Of a stretch of DNA of 64,000 bases, positions 30,168 through 38,523 are shown piece after piece. How positions within the stretch are numbered: the first letter of the stretch is position 1; every line of letters starts with the position of its first letter. The position numbers were made by a program, and so were the translations under genes. The stretch spans positions 607,288-671,287 of the forward strand of contig NZ_SNWW01000001.1 in the NCBI RefSeq assembly GCF_004362015.1, read 5' to 3'. Below the pieces are notes generated by a model. That model did not search any database and was not told the DNA's origin. It saw only the letters and a program-made list of their open reading frames with translations. This DNA comes from Flavobacterium chryseum (GTDB taxonomy: Bacteria > Bacteroidota > Bacteroidia > Flavobacteriales > Flavobacteriaceae).

Positions 30168-32117
30168 ATGAAGAAAAATATAATTTTTATTTTTTTGATA
30201 TTCAGCATAATAACAAATGCTAATGTAAGATTACCTTTAATATTTTCTGACGGAATGGTGTTGCAGCGCAACAAAGAAATTCCGGTTTGGGGTTGGGCAG
30301 ATGCAAATGAAAAAGTAGAAGTTCATTTTAACAAACAAACCAAAACCATTCAAGCCGATAAAAACGGAAAATGGATGATAAAACTGTCTGCAGAAAAAGC
30401 AGGCGGACCTTTTGAATTATCGATTACAGGAAAAAATAAAATCATTATCAAAGATGTTTTGGTTGGCGAAGTCTGGATTTGCAGTGGACAATCGAATATG
30501 GAATTTCAGATGTATAAAGTCATGAATGCTGAAAAAGAAATGGCCGATTCAAATTATCCAATGATTCGTCACTTTGGAGTTGCACAAGATTTAAGCGGAA
30601 CGCCAAAAGAAGATTTAAAAGCCGGAAAATGGGCTGTTGCCAACAAAGAAAATATTCGCGATTTTACAGCAGCGGGTTTCTTTTTTGCTAAAAAATTATA
30701 TGCCCAGTTAAAAATTCCAATCGGAATCATTAATACTTCCTGGGGCGGAACCAATGTAGAAACCTGGACAAGCCGCGAAGCTTTCGAAAAAAGCGATGAC
30801 TTTAAAGCTATGATTGCCGATGTTCCTCAGGTTGATATGGATGCGGTTTTTGAAGTCTATAAAAAATCAGTTTTAGACAACATCAAAAAAATTCAGGGTT
30901 TTGATGTTTCCATGGAAAATGAAAACCAATTTAAAGATTTCAATTTTGATGATAAAAACTGGCCGGAAATAAAAGTTCCATCTTTATGGGAAAACCAACA
31001 AATCGGCAATATTGATGGCGTAGTCTGGATGCGAAAAACAATTACTGTAACTGCCGAACAAGCTAAAAGCGAAGCCACTTTACATCTTTCAAAAGTAGAC
31101 GACGAAGATATAACGTATGTAAATGGCGTTGAAGTTGGAACCAATAAAATTTGGGAAGCACTACGAGTTTATAAAATTCCAGCCGGAGTTTTAAAAGAAG
31201 GTAAAAATGTAATCTCAGTTCGAATTGCAGATTATTCAGGCGGCGGAGGAATTTATGGAGATCCGGCCGATCTAAAAATTCAATTCAAAAATTCAACTTT
31301 ACCACTCGACGGACTTTGGAAATTTAATGTCGTTCAGGTCAAAATAGCCGTTTCACCAAACAGTTACCCATCATTGTTGTACAACGCAATGGTAAATCCG
31401 TTAGTTCCGTATGCGTTTCAGGGCGTTTTATGGTATCAGGGCGAAGCTAATGTCTGGCGAGCAAAACAATACAAAAAAGCATTTCCATTAATGATTACAG
31501 ATTGGAGAACAAAATTTAAGCAAGGCGATTTTCCTTTCTACTTCGTTCAATTATCAACTTTTGATGAATTCAAAGGCAATAGTAAAGTCGGAAGCCGTTG
31601 GGCAGAACTTCGTGAAGCGCAATTAGAAACGTTGAAATTAAAAAATACCGGAATGGTTGTAACCACCGATATTGGTAATGCAAAAGACATTCATCCAACC
31701 AACAAACAAGATGTCGGATTACGTTTAGCAGCAATTGCATTAAACAATGTGTATGGCAAAAAACAAATCTATAGCGGACCAACTTTTAAATCTCAGGAAA
31801 TAATAGGAAACGAAATCATTCTGACTTTCGATAATATCGGTTCAGGATTATCAACTTCAGATAATTCAGAAAACGTAAAAGGATTCGAAATTGCAGGCGC
31901 CGACAAAGTTTTTCATTCCGCGAAAGCGATAATCAAAAACAACAAAATCATAGTTTCAAGCGAAAATGTAAAAAATCCCGTAGCCGTTCATTACGGTTGG
32001 GCAGATGATGATACTGAAATTAATCTTTTCAACAAAGAAAAATTCCCAGCATCTCCATTTAGAACTGATAATTGGGAAATGATTACGACAAATGAAATTT
32101 ACAAAGTGAGTAAATAA
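30168..32117 (+). CDS. SGNH sialate O-acetylesterase-like carbohydrate esterase
   Basis: Removes O-acetyl groups from glycan, here probably acetylated galactose or xylose units. The frame opens at 30147, but the ATG at 30168 starts the signal peptide (MKKNIIFIFLIFSIITNA), giving 649 residues. The catalytic serine is S109 in CSGQSNM. The second block is WYQGEANVW, and the aspartate/histidine block is KDIHPTN. An inserted GH2-like jelly roll (about residues 255-370, WPEIKVPSLWENQ to GGGIYGDPADL) is typical of the family. Acetyl-xylan activity is equally possible. Confidence 0.83.
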   Translation: MKKNIIFIFLIFSIITNANVRLPLIFSDGMVLQRNKEIPVWGWADANEKVEVHFNKQTKTIQADKNGKWMIKLSAEKAGGPFELSITGKNKIIIKDVLVGEVWICSGQSNMEFQMYKVMNAEKEMADSNYPMIRHFGVAQDLSGTPKEDLKAGKWAVANKENIRDFTAAGFFFAKKLYAQLKIPIGIINTSWGGTNVETWTSREAFEKSDDFKAMIADVPQVDMDAVFEVYKKSVLDNIKKIQGFDVSMENENQFKDFNFDDKNWPEIKVPSLWENQQIGNIDGVVWMRKTITVTAEQAKSEATLHLSKVDDEDITYVNGVEVGTNKIWEALRVYKIPAGVLKEGKNVISVRIADYSGGGGIYGDPADLKIQFKNSTLPLDGLWKFNVVQVKIAVSPNSYPSLLYNAMVNPLVPYAFQGVLWYQGEANVWRAKQYKKAFPLMITDWRTKFKQGDFPFYFVQLSTFDEFKGNSKVGSRWAELREAQLETLKLKNTGMVVTTDIGNAKDIHPTNKQDVGLRLAAIALNNVYGKKQIYSGPTFKSQEIIGNEIILTFDNIGSGLSTSDNSENVKGFEIAGADKVFHSAKAIIKNNKIIVSSENVKNPVAVHYGWADDDTEINLFNKEKFPASPFRTDNWEMITTNEIYKVSK

Positions 32118-32184
32118 TCTTCGTTTGTGAAAAGTAAAAAGTAAATTGTGAAAAATTTAATTTGTTCATGAAAATGATAATCAG

Positions 32185-32296
32185 GGCGTGACCGCATTTA
32201 CAAAAGGCGCTATGAAACAAACCGCTGATGAGCGCCTTTCGCAAATACGGTCGGGCTATACGCGCTACTTCGGTAGCCAGCTTCTATCCCTCACGC
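32185..32296. repeat. GC-rich nested palindromic element
   Basis: 32190-32211 pairs with 32231-32252 (19 of 22; GACCG, ATTT, AAAGGCGCT), and an outer GCGTGA/TCACGC pair (32186-32191, 32291-32296) encloses GGGCTATACGCGCTACTTCG. It is far richer in GC than its surroundings and looks like an intergenic repeat rather than a gene. It lies in the 317-base gap 32118-32434, which holds no gene. Confidence 0.65.
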
Positions 32297-32317
32297 GTGC
32301 AAATTGGGTTTCAATAT

Positions 32318-32412
32318 CCTAACAGGTTTCCAAAACCTGTTAGGTATAAAATTTAAGATGTCGATATTACTTAAAAATAATAATACCTAACAGGTTTTTA
32401 AAACCTGTTAGG
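32318..32412. repeat. tandem ACAGGTT-type palindromes, copies 2 and 3
   Basis: Two perfect palindromes (CCTAACAGGTTT with AAACCTGTTAGG) at 32318-32344 and 32386-32412, separated by 41 bases. They lie 22 bases before the GH95 start and share their core with those at 22575 and 34941. Confidence 0.75.
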
Positions 32413-32434
32413 ATATCATAAAAAAGAATAATTC

Positions 32435-34843
32435 ATGAAATCAAACGTCATCAAAAAAATAGTTGCCATTTTAATCTTCACCTTTTCCTGCTTAAACATG
32501 TCAGCACAATCCAGTCATGTTTTATGGTACAATCAACCGGCAGAATTTTTTGAAGAAAGTCTGGTTTTAGGAAACGGAAAAATGGGAGCAACCGTTTTTG
32601 GCGGAGCGAATTCAGATAAAATTTATTTGAACGATGCCACACTTTGGTCTGGCGAACCTGTAAATGCCAACATGAATCCGGAAGCGTACAAAAACATTCC
32701 GGCAATTCGCGAAGCACTTAAAAACGAAAACTACAAACTAGCCGACGAATTAAACAAAAAAATTGAAGGTAAAAACTCAGAATCATTTTCTCCTTTAGGA
32801 ACGTTGGAAATCAATAATTCTGAGAAAGGAAAAGCCGTCCATTACCATAGAGAACTGGATATTTCGAACGCAATCTCAAAGGTGAGTTATGAAATGAACG
32901 GTGTAAAATTTACCCGTGAATATTTTGTTTCGGCACCAGACCAGATTATGGTAATCAAATTGACAAGCAGTATAAAAGGTGGTTTGAATTTTGACATTAA
33001 TTTAAGGAGTTTACTAAAGTCAAATACTGAAGTAAGAAATAATATTCTGGTTATGACTGGTGTTGCACCAATTCATGAAAACACAGGATATGCAGTTTTA
33101 CCAAAATACCTACAAGTAAAAGAAAGAGGAACAAGATTTACAACTTTAATCCAAATCAATAAAACAGACGGACAAGTTACAAGTTCCAGAGCTGCTTTAA
33201 CGTTAAAAAATGCAACCGAAGCTTATGTTTATGTATCTGTTGCTACAAGTTTTAATGGATTTGACAAAAACCCGGCAACCGAAGGCTTGGATGACGTGTC
33301 AATTGCATTGCAAAATCTGAATAAAGCTTTTGCAAAACCATTCGATAAATTAAAAGAGGCTCACATTGCCGATTATCAGAAATATTACAACAGAGTAACT
33401 TTAGATTTAGGAAAAACAACGGCTCCAGACGTTGCAACAGACGAGCGTTTATTGCGATATGCTGACGGAAAAGAAGATAAAAATTTGGAAATCCTCTATT
33501 TTAATTACGGGCGATATTTATTAATAAGCAGTTCAAGAACTTTGGGTGTTCCGGCGAATTTACAAGGAATTTGGAATCCGCATTTAAATCCGCCCTGGAG
33601 CAGTAATTATACCATGAACATCAATCTGGAAGAAAATTACTGGCTGGCCGAAAACACCAATCTTTCAGAAATGCATTTGCCATTATTAAGTTTCATAAAA
33701 AACCTTTCGGTTACAGGAAAAGTGACTGCTAAGACTTTTTATGGCGTAAACCAAGGTTGGGCTGCGGCACACAATTCCGATATTTGGGCCATGACGAATC
33801 CAGTTGGGCAATTTGGAAAAGAAGATCCAAGTTGGGCTTGCTGGCCTTTATCTGGCGCTTGGCTGAGTACACACATTTGGGAACATTACATTTCTACACT
33901 AGATAAAAATTACTTAAAATCTGAAGGTTATCCAATTATGAAAGGCGCATCTCAATTCTTTTTAGGATGGATGGTTTTAGATAAAAACGGAAATTTAATT
34001 ACATCGCCATCAACTTCTCCTGAAAATAAATACATCGCACCAGACGGATTTATAGGAGCAACAATGTATGGCGGAACCTCAGATTTGGCAATGATTAGAG
34101 AATGTTTTGACAAAACGATAAAAGCTTCAAAAGCATTAAATATTGATGCTGATTTTAGAGCAAAATTGGAAACAGCGCTTTCTAAATTTCATCCTTACCA
34201 AATTGGTAAAAAAGGAAATTTACAGGAATGGTATTTTGACTGGAATGACGAGGACCCGAAACACCGCCATCAATCGCAATTATTCGGACTTTTTCCCGGG
34301 GATCATATTACGCCAGAGAAAACGCCGGATTTAGCCGAAGCTTCTAAGAAAACTTTAGAAATAAAAGGTGACGAAACCACAGGCTGGTCAAAAGGCTGGA
34401 GAATTAATCTTTGGGCAAGACTTTGGGACGGAAATCGTGCCTATAAAATGTTCCGAGAATTACTTCGTTACGTTGATCCGGACGGAAAAAAAACAGAAAC
34501 GCCAAGAAGAGGAGGAGGAACATATCCGAATTTATTCGACGCGCATCCGCCATTTCAAATCGATGGAAATTTTGGTGGAGCTGCAGCCGTTGCCGAAATG
34601 CTGGTTCAGTCTGACGAAAACGAAATCAGATTATTGCCGGCTTTACCAGACGCTTGGGAAACTGGTTCTGTAAAAGGAATTTGCGCCCGCGGAGGATTTG
34701 AAATTGAAATGAACTGGAACAATAAAAAACTGGAAAAAGTTACCATCTTTTCTAAAATTGGAGGAAAAACAACTTTAATTAGCGGAGATAAAAAACAAAA
34801 TGTGACTTTGAAAAAAGGAGAAAAACTAGAAATAAAGTGGTAA
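32435..34843 (+). CDS. GH95 alpha-L-fucosidase
   Basis: An inverting alpha-1,2-L-fucosidase that takes fucose from xyloglucan galactose side chains. The 802-residue product has a signal peptide (LNMSAQ) and an N-terminal domain opening LWYNQPAEFFEESLVLGNGK, diagnostic for GH95. In the helical barrel are N395 and N397 (TMNINLEENYW), E530 (STSPENKY) and D710 (PFQIDGNFGG), matching the Asn pair, general acid and Asp of characterised members. It is the last gene of the locus and implies that the substrate is fucosylated (dicot-type). Some GH95 enzymes act on alpha-L-galactose. Confidence 0.9.
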   Translation: MKSNVIKKIVAILIFTFSCLNMSAQSSHVLWYNQPAEFFEESLVLGNGKMGATVFGGANSDKIYLNDATLWSGEPVNANMNPEAYKNIPAIREALKNENYKLADELNKKIEGKNSESFSPLGTLEINNSEKGKAVHYHRELDISNAISKVSYEMNGVKFTREYFVSAPDQIMVIKLTSSIKGGLNFDINLRSLLKSNTEVRNNILVMTGVAPIHENTGYAVLPKYLQVKERGTRFTTLIQINKTDGQVTSSRAALTLKNATEAYVYVSVATSFNGFDKNPATEGLDDVSIALQNLNKAFAKPFDKLKEAHIADYQKYYNRVTLDLGKTTAPDVATDERLLRYADGKEDKNLEILYFNYGRYLLISSSRTLGVPANLQGIWNPHLNPPWSSNYTMNINLEENYWLAENTNLSEMHLPLLSFIKNLSVTGKVTAKTFYGVNQGWAAAHNSDIWAMTNPVGQFGKEDPSWACWPLSGAWLSTHIWEHYISTLDKNYLKSEGYPIMKGASQFFLGWMVLDKNGNLITSPSTSPENKYIAPDGFIGATMYGGTSDLAMIRECFDKTIKASKALNIDADFRAKLETALSKFHPYQIGKKGNLQEWYFDWNDEDPKHRHQSQLFGLFPGDHITPEKTPDLAEASKKTLEIKGDETTGWSKGWRINLWARLWDGNRAYKMFRELLRYVDPDGKKTETPRRGGGTYPNLFDAHPPFQIDGNFGGAAAVAEMLVQSDENEIRLLPALPDAWETGSVKGICARGGFEIEMNWNNKKLEKVTIFSKIGGKTTLISGDKKQNVTLKKGEKLEIKW

Positions 34844-34869
34844 GGTTATTTTAGAAACCTACTGTCATC

Positions 34870-34922
34870 CTGAGCGAAGTCGAAGGCGCTCCTATTGGAA
34901 CGTGGGCTTCGACTTCGCTCAG
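34870..34922. repeat. CTGAGCGAAGTCGAAG inverted repeat
   Basis: CTGAGCGAAGTCGAAG at 34870-34885 is perfectly complementary to 34907-34922. From memory this palindrome is scattered through many Bacteroidota genomes at gene ends. Here it follows GH95. Confidence 0.75.
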
Positions 34923-34940
34923 CCTGACAAACCGCACTTT

Positions 34941-34972
34941 AAACCCTACAGGTTTTAAAACCTGTAGGGTTT
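34941..34972. terminator. ACAGGTT-type palindrome ending the carbohydrate locus, copy 4
   Basis: A perfect 32-base palindrome with arms AAACCCTACAGGTTTT. It lies between the convergent GH95 and CvpA genes and can act in both directions. Confidence 0.75.
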
Positions 34973-34986
34973 AATCGCCACAAATA

Positions 34987-35556
34987 TTATTCAGTTTTAG
35001 TAGTTTCTTTAGTGCTTGACTTTTCAGAAGCTTCTTCTTCAGACTCTTTCTTGTGATTTTCTTTAAAAGTTTCATACCATCCTTCAATCGTAGGATAAAC
35101 ATAAGCCGCTACTTTTTTTATCGGATTGTAAAAAATAGATTTGTCCAACGTTTCTTGTTTGGCAAACAGGTTGTTGAAATTTATTTTTTCAAAAAGAGCA
35201 ATTACTATACTTAAAATCAAGAATGTTTTCAGGATTCTAAAAAAACCTCCGCCCAATTTATTCAGCCATCCCAATTGTGCGAAATCCGCAATTCCCGTTA
35301 AAAATTTAGCCAGTAAATAGACCGCAACAACCACTAAAATAAAAGTCAGAAAAAAAGCAGTAACCTGAATCGTATTCGGATTCCAGGAAACATGTTTCAT
35401 GATAATTTCTTTCATGAAGGAGGAGAATTTTATCGCTAAATAAATTCCCAACAACAAAGAAACAAAAGAAGCAATTTCTACAAAAAGACCATTCTTAATT
35501 CCCTTGTATAAACTGTAAGCCAAAAGTCCTCCCAAAATCATGTCTAAAAAGCTCAT
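34987..35556 (-). CDS. CvpA-family membrane protein
   Basis: A 189-residue inner-membrane protein with four hydrophobic helices (about residues 4-22, 27-44, 64-88 and 107-124) and the family segment DMILGGLLAYSLYKGIKNGL. The C-terminal tail is acidic and Lys/Glu/Ser/Thr-rich. CvpA proteins are linked to colicin V production in E. coli and to envelope stress and bile resistance; the molecular role is unsettled. A -7 box (TATATTTG on the minus strand, 35579-35586) sits 23 bases upstream of the start. Confidence 0.82.
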   Translation of the reverse strand: MSFLDMILGGLLAYSLYKGIKNGLFVEIASFVSLLLGIYLAIKFSSFMKEIIMKHVSWNPNTIQVTAFFLTFILVVVAVYLLAKFLTGIADFAQLGWLNKLGGGFFRILKTFLILSIVIALFEKINFNNLFAKQETLDKSIFYNPIKKVAAYVYPTIEGWYETFKENHKKESEEEASEKSSTKETTKTE

Positions 35557-35578
35557 ATTCTCTTGTTTTATTGAGCCG

Positions 35579-35586
35579 CAAATATA
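35579..35586 (-). promoter_or_regulatory. putative -7 box of the CvpA gene
   Basis: Reads TATATTTG on the minus strand (TAnnTTTG consensus), placed for a leader of about 15 bases. Confidence 0.5.
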
Positions 35587-35660
35587 ACAGGAATTATTTG
35601 TTTTTAAGGTGCGGAATAAAGAAACAAAGGTTCAGAGGTTTTTAATTTAGGTTGTCTGTT

Positions 35661-35736
35661 GTTAAGCTATGTGAGGAAAACTAATTTTTTTAAAATAATA
35701 CTTTCTTCAAAGTTAAATCTATGTTTCTATGTGTTT
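35661..35736. repeat. ACACATAG-type element, partial copy
   Basis: CTATGTTTCTATGTGTTT at 35719-35736 is identical to the right arm at 53798-53815. An AGCTATGTGAG string at 35665-35675 matches the core palindrome of the copy at 20316. The left arm is missing. Most of the 305-base gap 35557-35861 is this element plus an AATTTTAGATT/AATCTAAAAT inverted repeat; no gene is seen. Confidence 0.55.
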
Positions 35737-35768
35737 AATTTTTTGAGGGTGTTTGAATTTGAAGTGCG

Positions 35769-35776
35769 TATCTTTG
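35769..35776 (+). promoter_or_regulatory. putative -7 box upstream of the 118-residue gene
   Basis: TATCTTTG matches TAnnTTTG exactly. A TTTG at 35742-35745 is a possible -33 element with a long 23-base spacer. Confidence 0.45.
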
Positions 35777-35861
35777 CAAATCTAATTTTAGAGTTCAGAT
35801 TGCTAATTTTAGATTTTTAAATCAGCAATCTAAAATCTAAAATCTAAAATCATAAATAAAA

Positions 35862-36218
35862 ATGTCCAGAGATACACAACTAAAAGAGCGTTGGGAAAAG
35901 CTCGTCGATATACTTTCAAATCAATTTTCGCAAGGTGAAGATTTAGATTTAGATGCCATAATTTACCTAATTGGAGTTCAGGAACTCGGAAAAGTGCACC
36001 GCGAATTCAAAAAAGATGAAAAATTAAACTTAATGCACATCGCAATTTGCCGATTGTTAGAGCCTTACGGATTTTACGAATTCGAATATTTTGATGAAGA
36101 TGGCTGGCCGCATTATAAAGTAAAAGAAGAATTGCCGCCACTAAAAGCAGGTGAACAATCTGTTTTGATGAAAGAAGCAATTGTAAATTATTTTTTAGAA
36201 ATAAAACTTATTGAATAG
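35862..36218 (+). CDS. conserved small protein of unknown function
   Basis: A soluble acidic 118-residue protein without signal or membrane segment. The N-terminus is helical (LKERWEKLVDILSNQF), and a compact aromatic block EPYGFYEFEYFDEDGWPHYK lies at about 67-86. I recognise no domain. It is followed within 18 bases by a zinc-ribbon protein, with pheS next. Its AT content and codon use resemble the housekeeping neighbours, unlike the zinc-ribbon gene. Confidence 0.7.
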   Translation: MSRDTQLKERWEKLVDILSNQFSQGEDLDLDAIIYLIGVQELGKVHREFKKDEKLNLMHIAICRLLEPYGFYEFEYFDEDGWPHYKVKEELPPLKAGEQSVLMKEAIVNYFLEIKLIE

Positions 36219-36235
36219 TAATTTTAGATTTTAGA

Positions 36236-36763
36236 ATGTGTAGATATGCAATGGTGCCATATAAATCTCATTATGCTTGTTTTAACTGTCGAAAGACATT
36301 TAAGAGAAGGCTTATTAATGATATAAAAAGAGGCGAAAAATCAGTTTTGGAAGCAAAGTGTCCGCAATGTGCAGAATTAATGGCAAATATGGGACTAGAT
36401 TTTGAATCACCAAAAAAAGATGATTTAAAAAAATGGGAGCATATTAAAAGCTTGTATTCTGTTGGAATTGGTTTTCATTCTTGTGGTTGTAGTGGGCCAG
36501 GATATATTCCTAATTCAAAAGAAAAGTTAATTGAATATTTTGATGAGTTAAGAGGTATATATCTTAAAAATATTGATTTTTGGCGCTCAAGAATAGAACC
36601 AGCTAATAAGCAGGAAAAAGACAAAGATTATCAGAAAAATTGGTTAGAATTAGGTAAAGTTTCATCAAATTCTAAAAAAGAAATCGTTAAGAATCAACAA
36701 GGAATAATTTTTTGGTTGGAAAAAGTCAAAGAAATAGAAAGTAAAATTAGCCTCATAAAATAG
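36236..36763 (+). CDS. zinc-ribbon protein of unknown function
   Basis: A 175-residue protein with two CxxC pairs (CFNC at about 16-19 and CPQC at about 38-41) that probably bind one zinc, then a FHSCGCSGPGYIP segment (about 82-94) and a Lys-rich helical C-terminus. No function can be assigned. Codons are heavily AT-biased (many AAA, ATA, AGA, TTA) compared with pheS, suggesting later arrival. It sits between the 118-residue gene and pheS, in the same direction. Confidence 0.65.
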   Translation: MCRYAMVPYKSHYACFNCRKTFKRRLINDIKRGEKSVLEAKCPQCAELMANMGLDFESPKKDDLKKWEHIKSLYSVGIGFHSCGCSGPGYIPNSKEKLIEYFDELRGIYLKNIDFWRSRIEPANKQEKDKDYQKNWLELGKVSSNSKKEIVKNQQGIIFWLEKVKEIESKISLIK

Positions 36764-36806
36764 ATTATTAGATTTGAAAGGAAACTTTAAATTTTAAACA
36801 TTACTT

Positions 36807-36831
36807 GGAACAAATTTCTTAAATTTGTTCC
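36807..36831. promoter_or_regulatory. hairpin with -7 box in front of pheS
   Basis: GGAACAAATTT pairs perfectly with AAATTTGTTCC over a three-base loop. The right half contains TAAATTTG (36820-36827), a match to TAnnTTTG, 23 bases before the pheS start. It may be a promoter overlapping an operator-like palindrome or a short terminator. Confidence 0.45.
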
Positions 36832-36849
36832 CTCAATTATTGAAGGAAA

Positions 36850-37869
36850 ATGATAGACAAGATAAAACAACATATAGAGGAAGCCAAAGCCTTTAATGAT
36901 AAAAATAAAGAATCCTTAGAGCAGTTCCGTGTTAAATATTTAGGGAGTAAAGGTTTGTTAAAAGAACTTTTTACGGAGTTCAAAAATATTCCGAACGATC
37001 AGAAAAAAGACTTTGGACAAGTAATTAATACTTTAAAAGCCGTTGCTGAAGAAAAAGTAAGAGTTATTCAGGAAGAACTGGAAAGTAAAGAAGAAGTAAA
37101 AGGAATTTTCGGAGATTTAACAAGATCGTCAGAACCTGTAATTATTGGTTCTCGTCATCCTATTTCTATCGTAAAAAATCAGATTATAGATATTTTTGCT
37201 AACATTGGATTCAACGTTTCTGAAGGACCGGAAATCGAAGATGACTGGCATAACTTTACCGCATTAAACTTACCGGAATATCATCCGGCGCGTGATATGC
37301 AGGATACATTTTTCATTCAGACCAATCCTGACGTTTTGTTGCGTACGCATACATCATCAGTTCAGGTGCGTTATATGGAAAATCATAAACCGCCAATTCG
37401 TACGATTTCTCCGGGACGTGTATTTCGTAACGAAGCAATTTCATCGCGTTCGCACTGTATTTTTCATCAGGTTGAAGGATTATACATTGACAAAGACGTA
37501 TCGTTTGCCGATTTGAAACAAACATTACTTTATTTTACCAAAGAAATGTTCGGAAAATCTAAAATCCGTTTGCGTCCGTCTTACTTTCCATTTACAGAAC
37601 CAAGTGCTGAAATTGATATTTATTGGGGACTAAAAACAGAAACCGATTATCGTATTACAAAAGGAACAGGCTGGTTAGAAATTGGAGGTTGCGGAATGGT
37701 TGACCCGAACGTTCTTAAAAATTGTGACATCAATCCTGATGAATACAACGGTTTTGCTTTCGGAATGGGAGTAGAGCGTATTGCAATGTTATTGTACCAG
37801 ATTGGTGATATTCGTATGTTTTACGAAAATGATGTTCGTTTCTTAGAGCAATTTAAAGCAAATATTTAA
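36850..37869 (+). CDS. pheS: phenylalanine-tRNA ligase alpha subunit
   Basis: Catalytic subunit of the (alpha-beta)2 class II synthetase that charges tRNA-Phe. The 339-residue length is normal. The N-terminal coiled coil (about 1-85) is followed by the catalytic domain with motif 2 (PGRVFRNEAISSRSHCIFHQ) and motif 3 (GFAFGMGVERIAMLLYQIGD). The KGTGWLEIGGCGMVDPNVL block is diagnostic for the alpha chain. No pheT follows, so the beta subunit is encoded elsewhere, which is common in Bacteroidota. Confidence 0.97.
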   Translation: MIDKIKQHIEEAKAFNDKNKESLEQFRVKYLGSKGLLKELFTEFKNIPNDQKKDFGQVINTLKAVAEEKVRVIQEELESKEEVKGIFGDLTRSSEPVIIGSRHPISIVKNQIIDIFANIGFNVSEGPEIEDDWHNFTALNLPEYHPARDMQDTFFIQTNPDVLLRTHTSSVQVRYMENHKPPIRTISPGRVFRNEAISSRSHCIFHQVEGLYIDKDVSFADLKQTLLYFTKEMFGKSKIRLRPSYFPFTEPSAEIDIYWGLKTETDYRITKGTGWLEIGGCGMVDPNVLKNCDINPDEYNGFAFGMGVERIAMLLYQIGDIRMFYENDVRFLEQFKANI

Positions 37870-37873
37870 TTTT

Positions 37874-37949
37874 AGTCCAAAGTCGAAAGTCCAAAGTTGA
37901 AAGTCTCATAGTATTGACTTTACAATTTTTGGACTTTCGACTTTGGACT
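37874..37949. repeat. GTCCAAAGTCGAAAG-type palindrome
   Basis: AGTCCAAAGTCGAAAGTCC at 37874-37892 is perfectly complementary to 37931-37949, and partial repeats of the same unit continue on both sides to 37965. It fills the gap between pheS and the next gene and makes an upstream TTG start of that gene unlikely. Confidence 0.75.
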
Positions 37950-37966
37950 TTATGACTTTGGACTCA

Positions 37967-38374
37967 ATGAAAAAAGATATAAAAATCCCCGAAGTAGAAA
38001 ACGTATTTCTAGCCGCCGTTCAGGAATGGAGCGACGATTTTATGGAAAAAGTGTGGTACGCTTATCTTGTAAACGATAGCGACTTTAATTTAGGTAGCGT
38101 TATGGTGGTTTCAAAAGCATTTGGAACTATCGATGGCGAAATGAAAAAAACATCTGTTTTACGCCACGCTTTTGTTGAAGTTCCAGCTGTTTCGGTAGTA
38201 AAAATCGAAATGATAGAGAAAAGCCTTTTGGTTTTAAATAACGAATTTATGGTAACTTTCTTCATCGGAAATACTTTATACGACAAGAAATTCATTTTCA
38301 AATCAAACCTAATCAACGAAAACAAGACAGAAGAAGTACCGATTTTGTTTGTTGAGGGAGTTATGGTTAAGTAG
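37967..38374 (+). CDS. conserved protein of unknown function
   Basis: A soluble 135-residue protein with no signal peptide. The likely start is the ATG at 37967 (MKKDIKIPEVENVFLAAVQE); the longer frame begins with TTG inside a palindromic repeat. The C-terminal half alternates hydrophobic residues in a beta-sandwich style (EFMVTFFIGNTLYDKKFIF). I do not recognise the family. Its position directly after pheS and before the gpsA terminator gives no strong hint. Confidence 0.65.
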   Translation: MKKDIKIPEVENVFLAAVQEWSDDFMEKVWYAYLVNDSDFNLGSVMVVSKAFGTIDGEMKKTSVLRHAFVEVPAVSVVKIEMIEKSLLVLNNEFMVTFFIGNTLYDKKFIFKSNLINENKTEEVPILFVEGVMVK

Positions 38375-38380
38375 AGAAAA

Positions 38381-38503
38381 TAGAGTATAGAATAAAGAAA
38401 ATAGACTTTAAAAATAGATAAAAGAAGAAAGAGTCAAGACGAAATTAATAAGTCTTGACTCTTTTTTTATGTTCATAGGTAAGAATCTTTATTCTATACT
38501 CTA
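38381..38503. terminator. terminator nested in a 17-bp inverted repeat
   Basis: The inner hairpin AAAGAGTCAAGAC/GTCTTGACTCTTT (38428-38440, 38452-38464) has a T run and can end both convergent genes. An outer perfect repeat, TAGAGTATAGAATAAAG (38381-38397) with 38487-38503, encloses it. Confidence 0.75.
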
Positions 38504-38523
38504 TGTTCTATATTCTTAAAAAT

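Noticed and set aside
34143..34673. Open frames overlapping the GH95 gene on the same strand
   Set aside because: They are out-of-frame shadows of a complete GH95 coding sequence; their translations have no family features.
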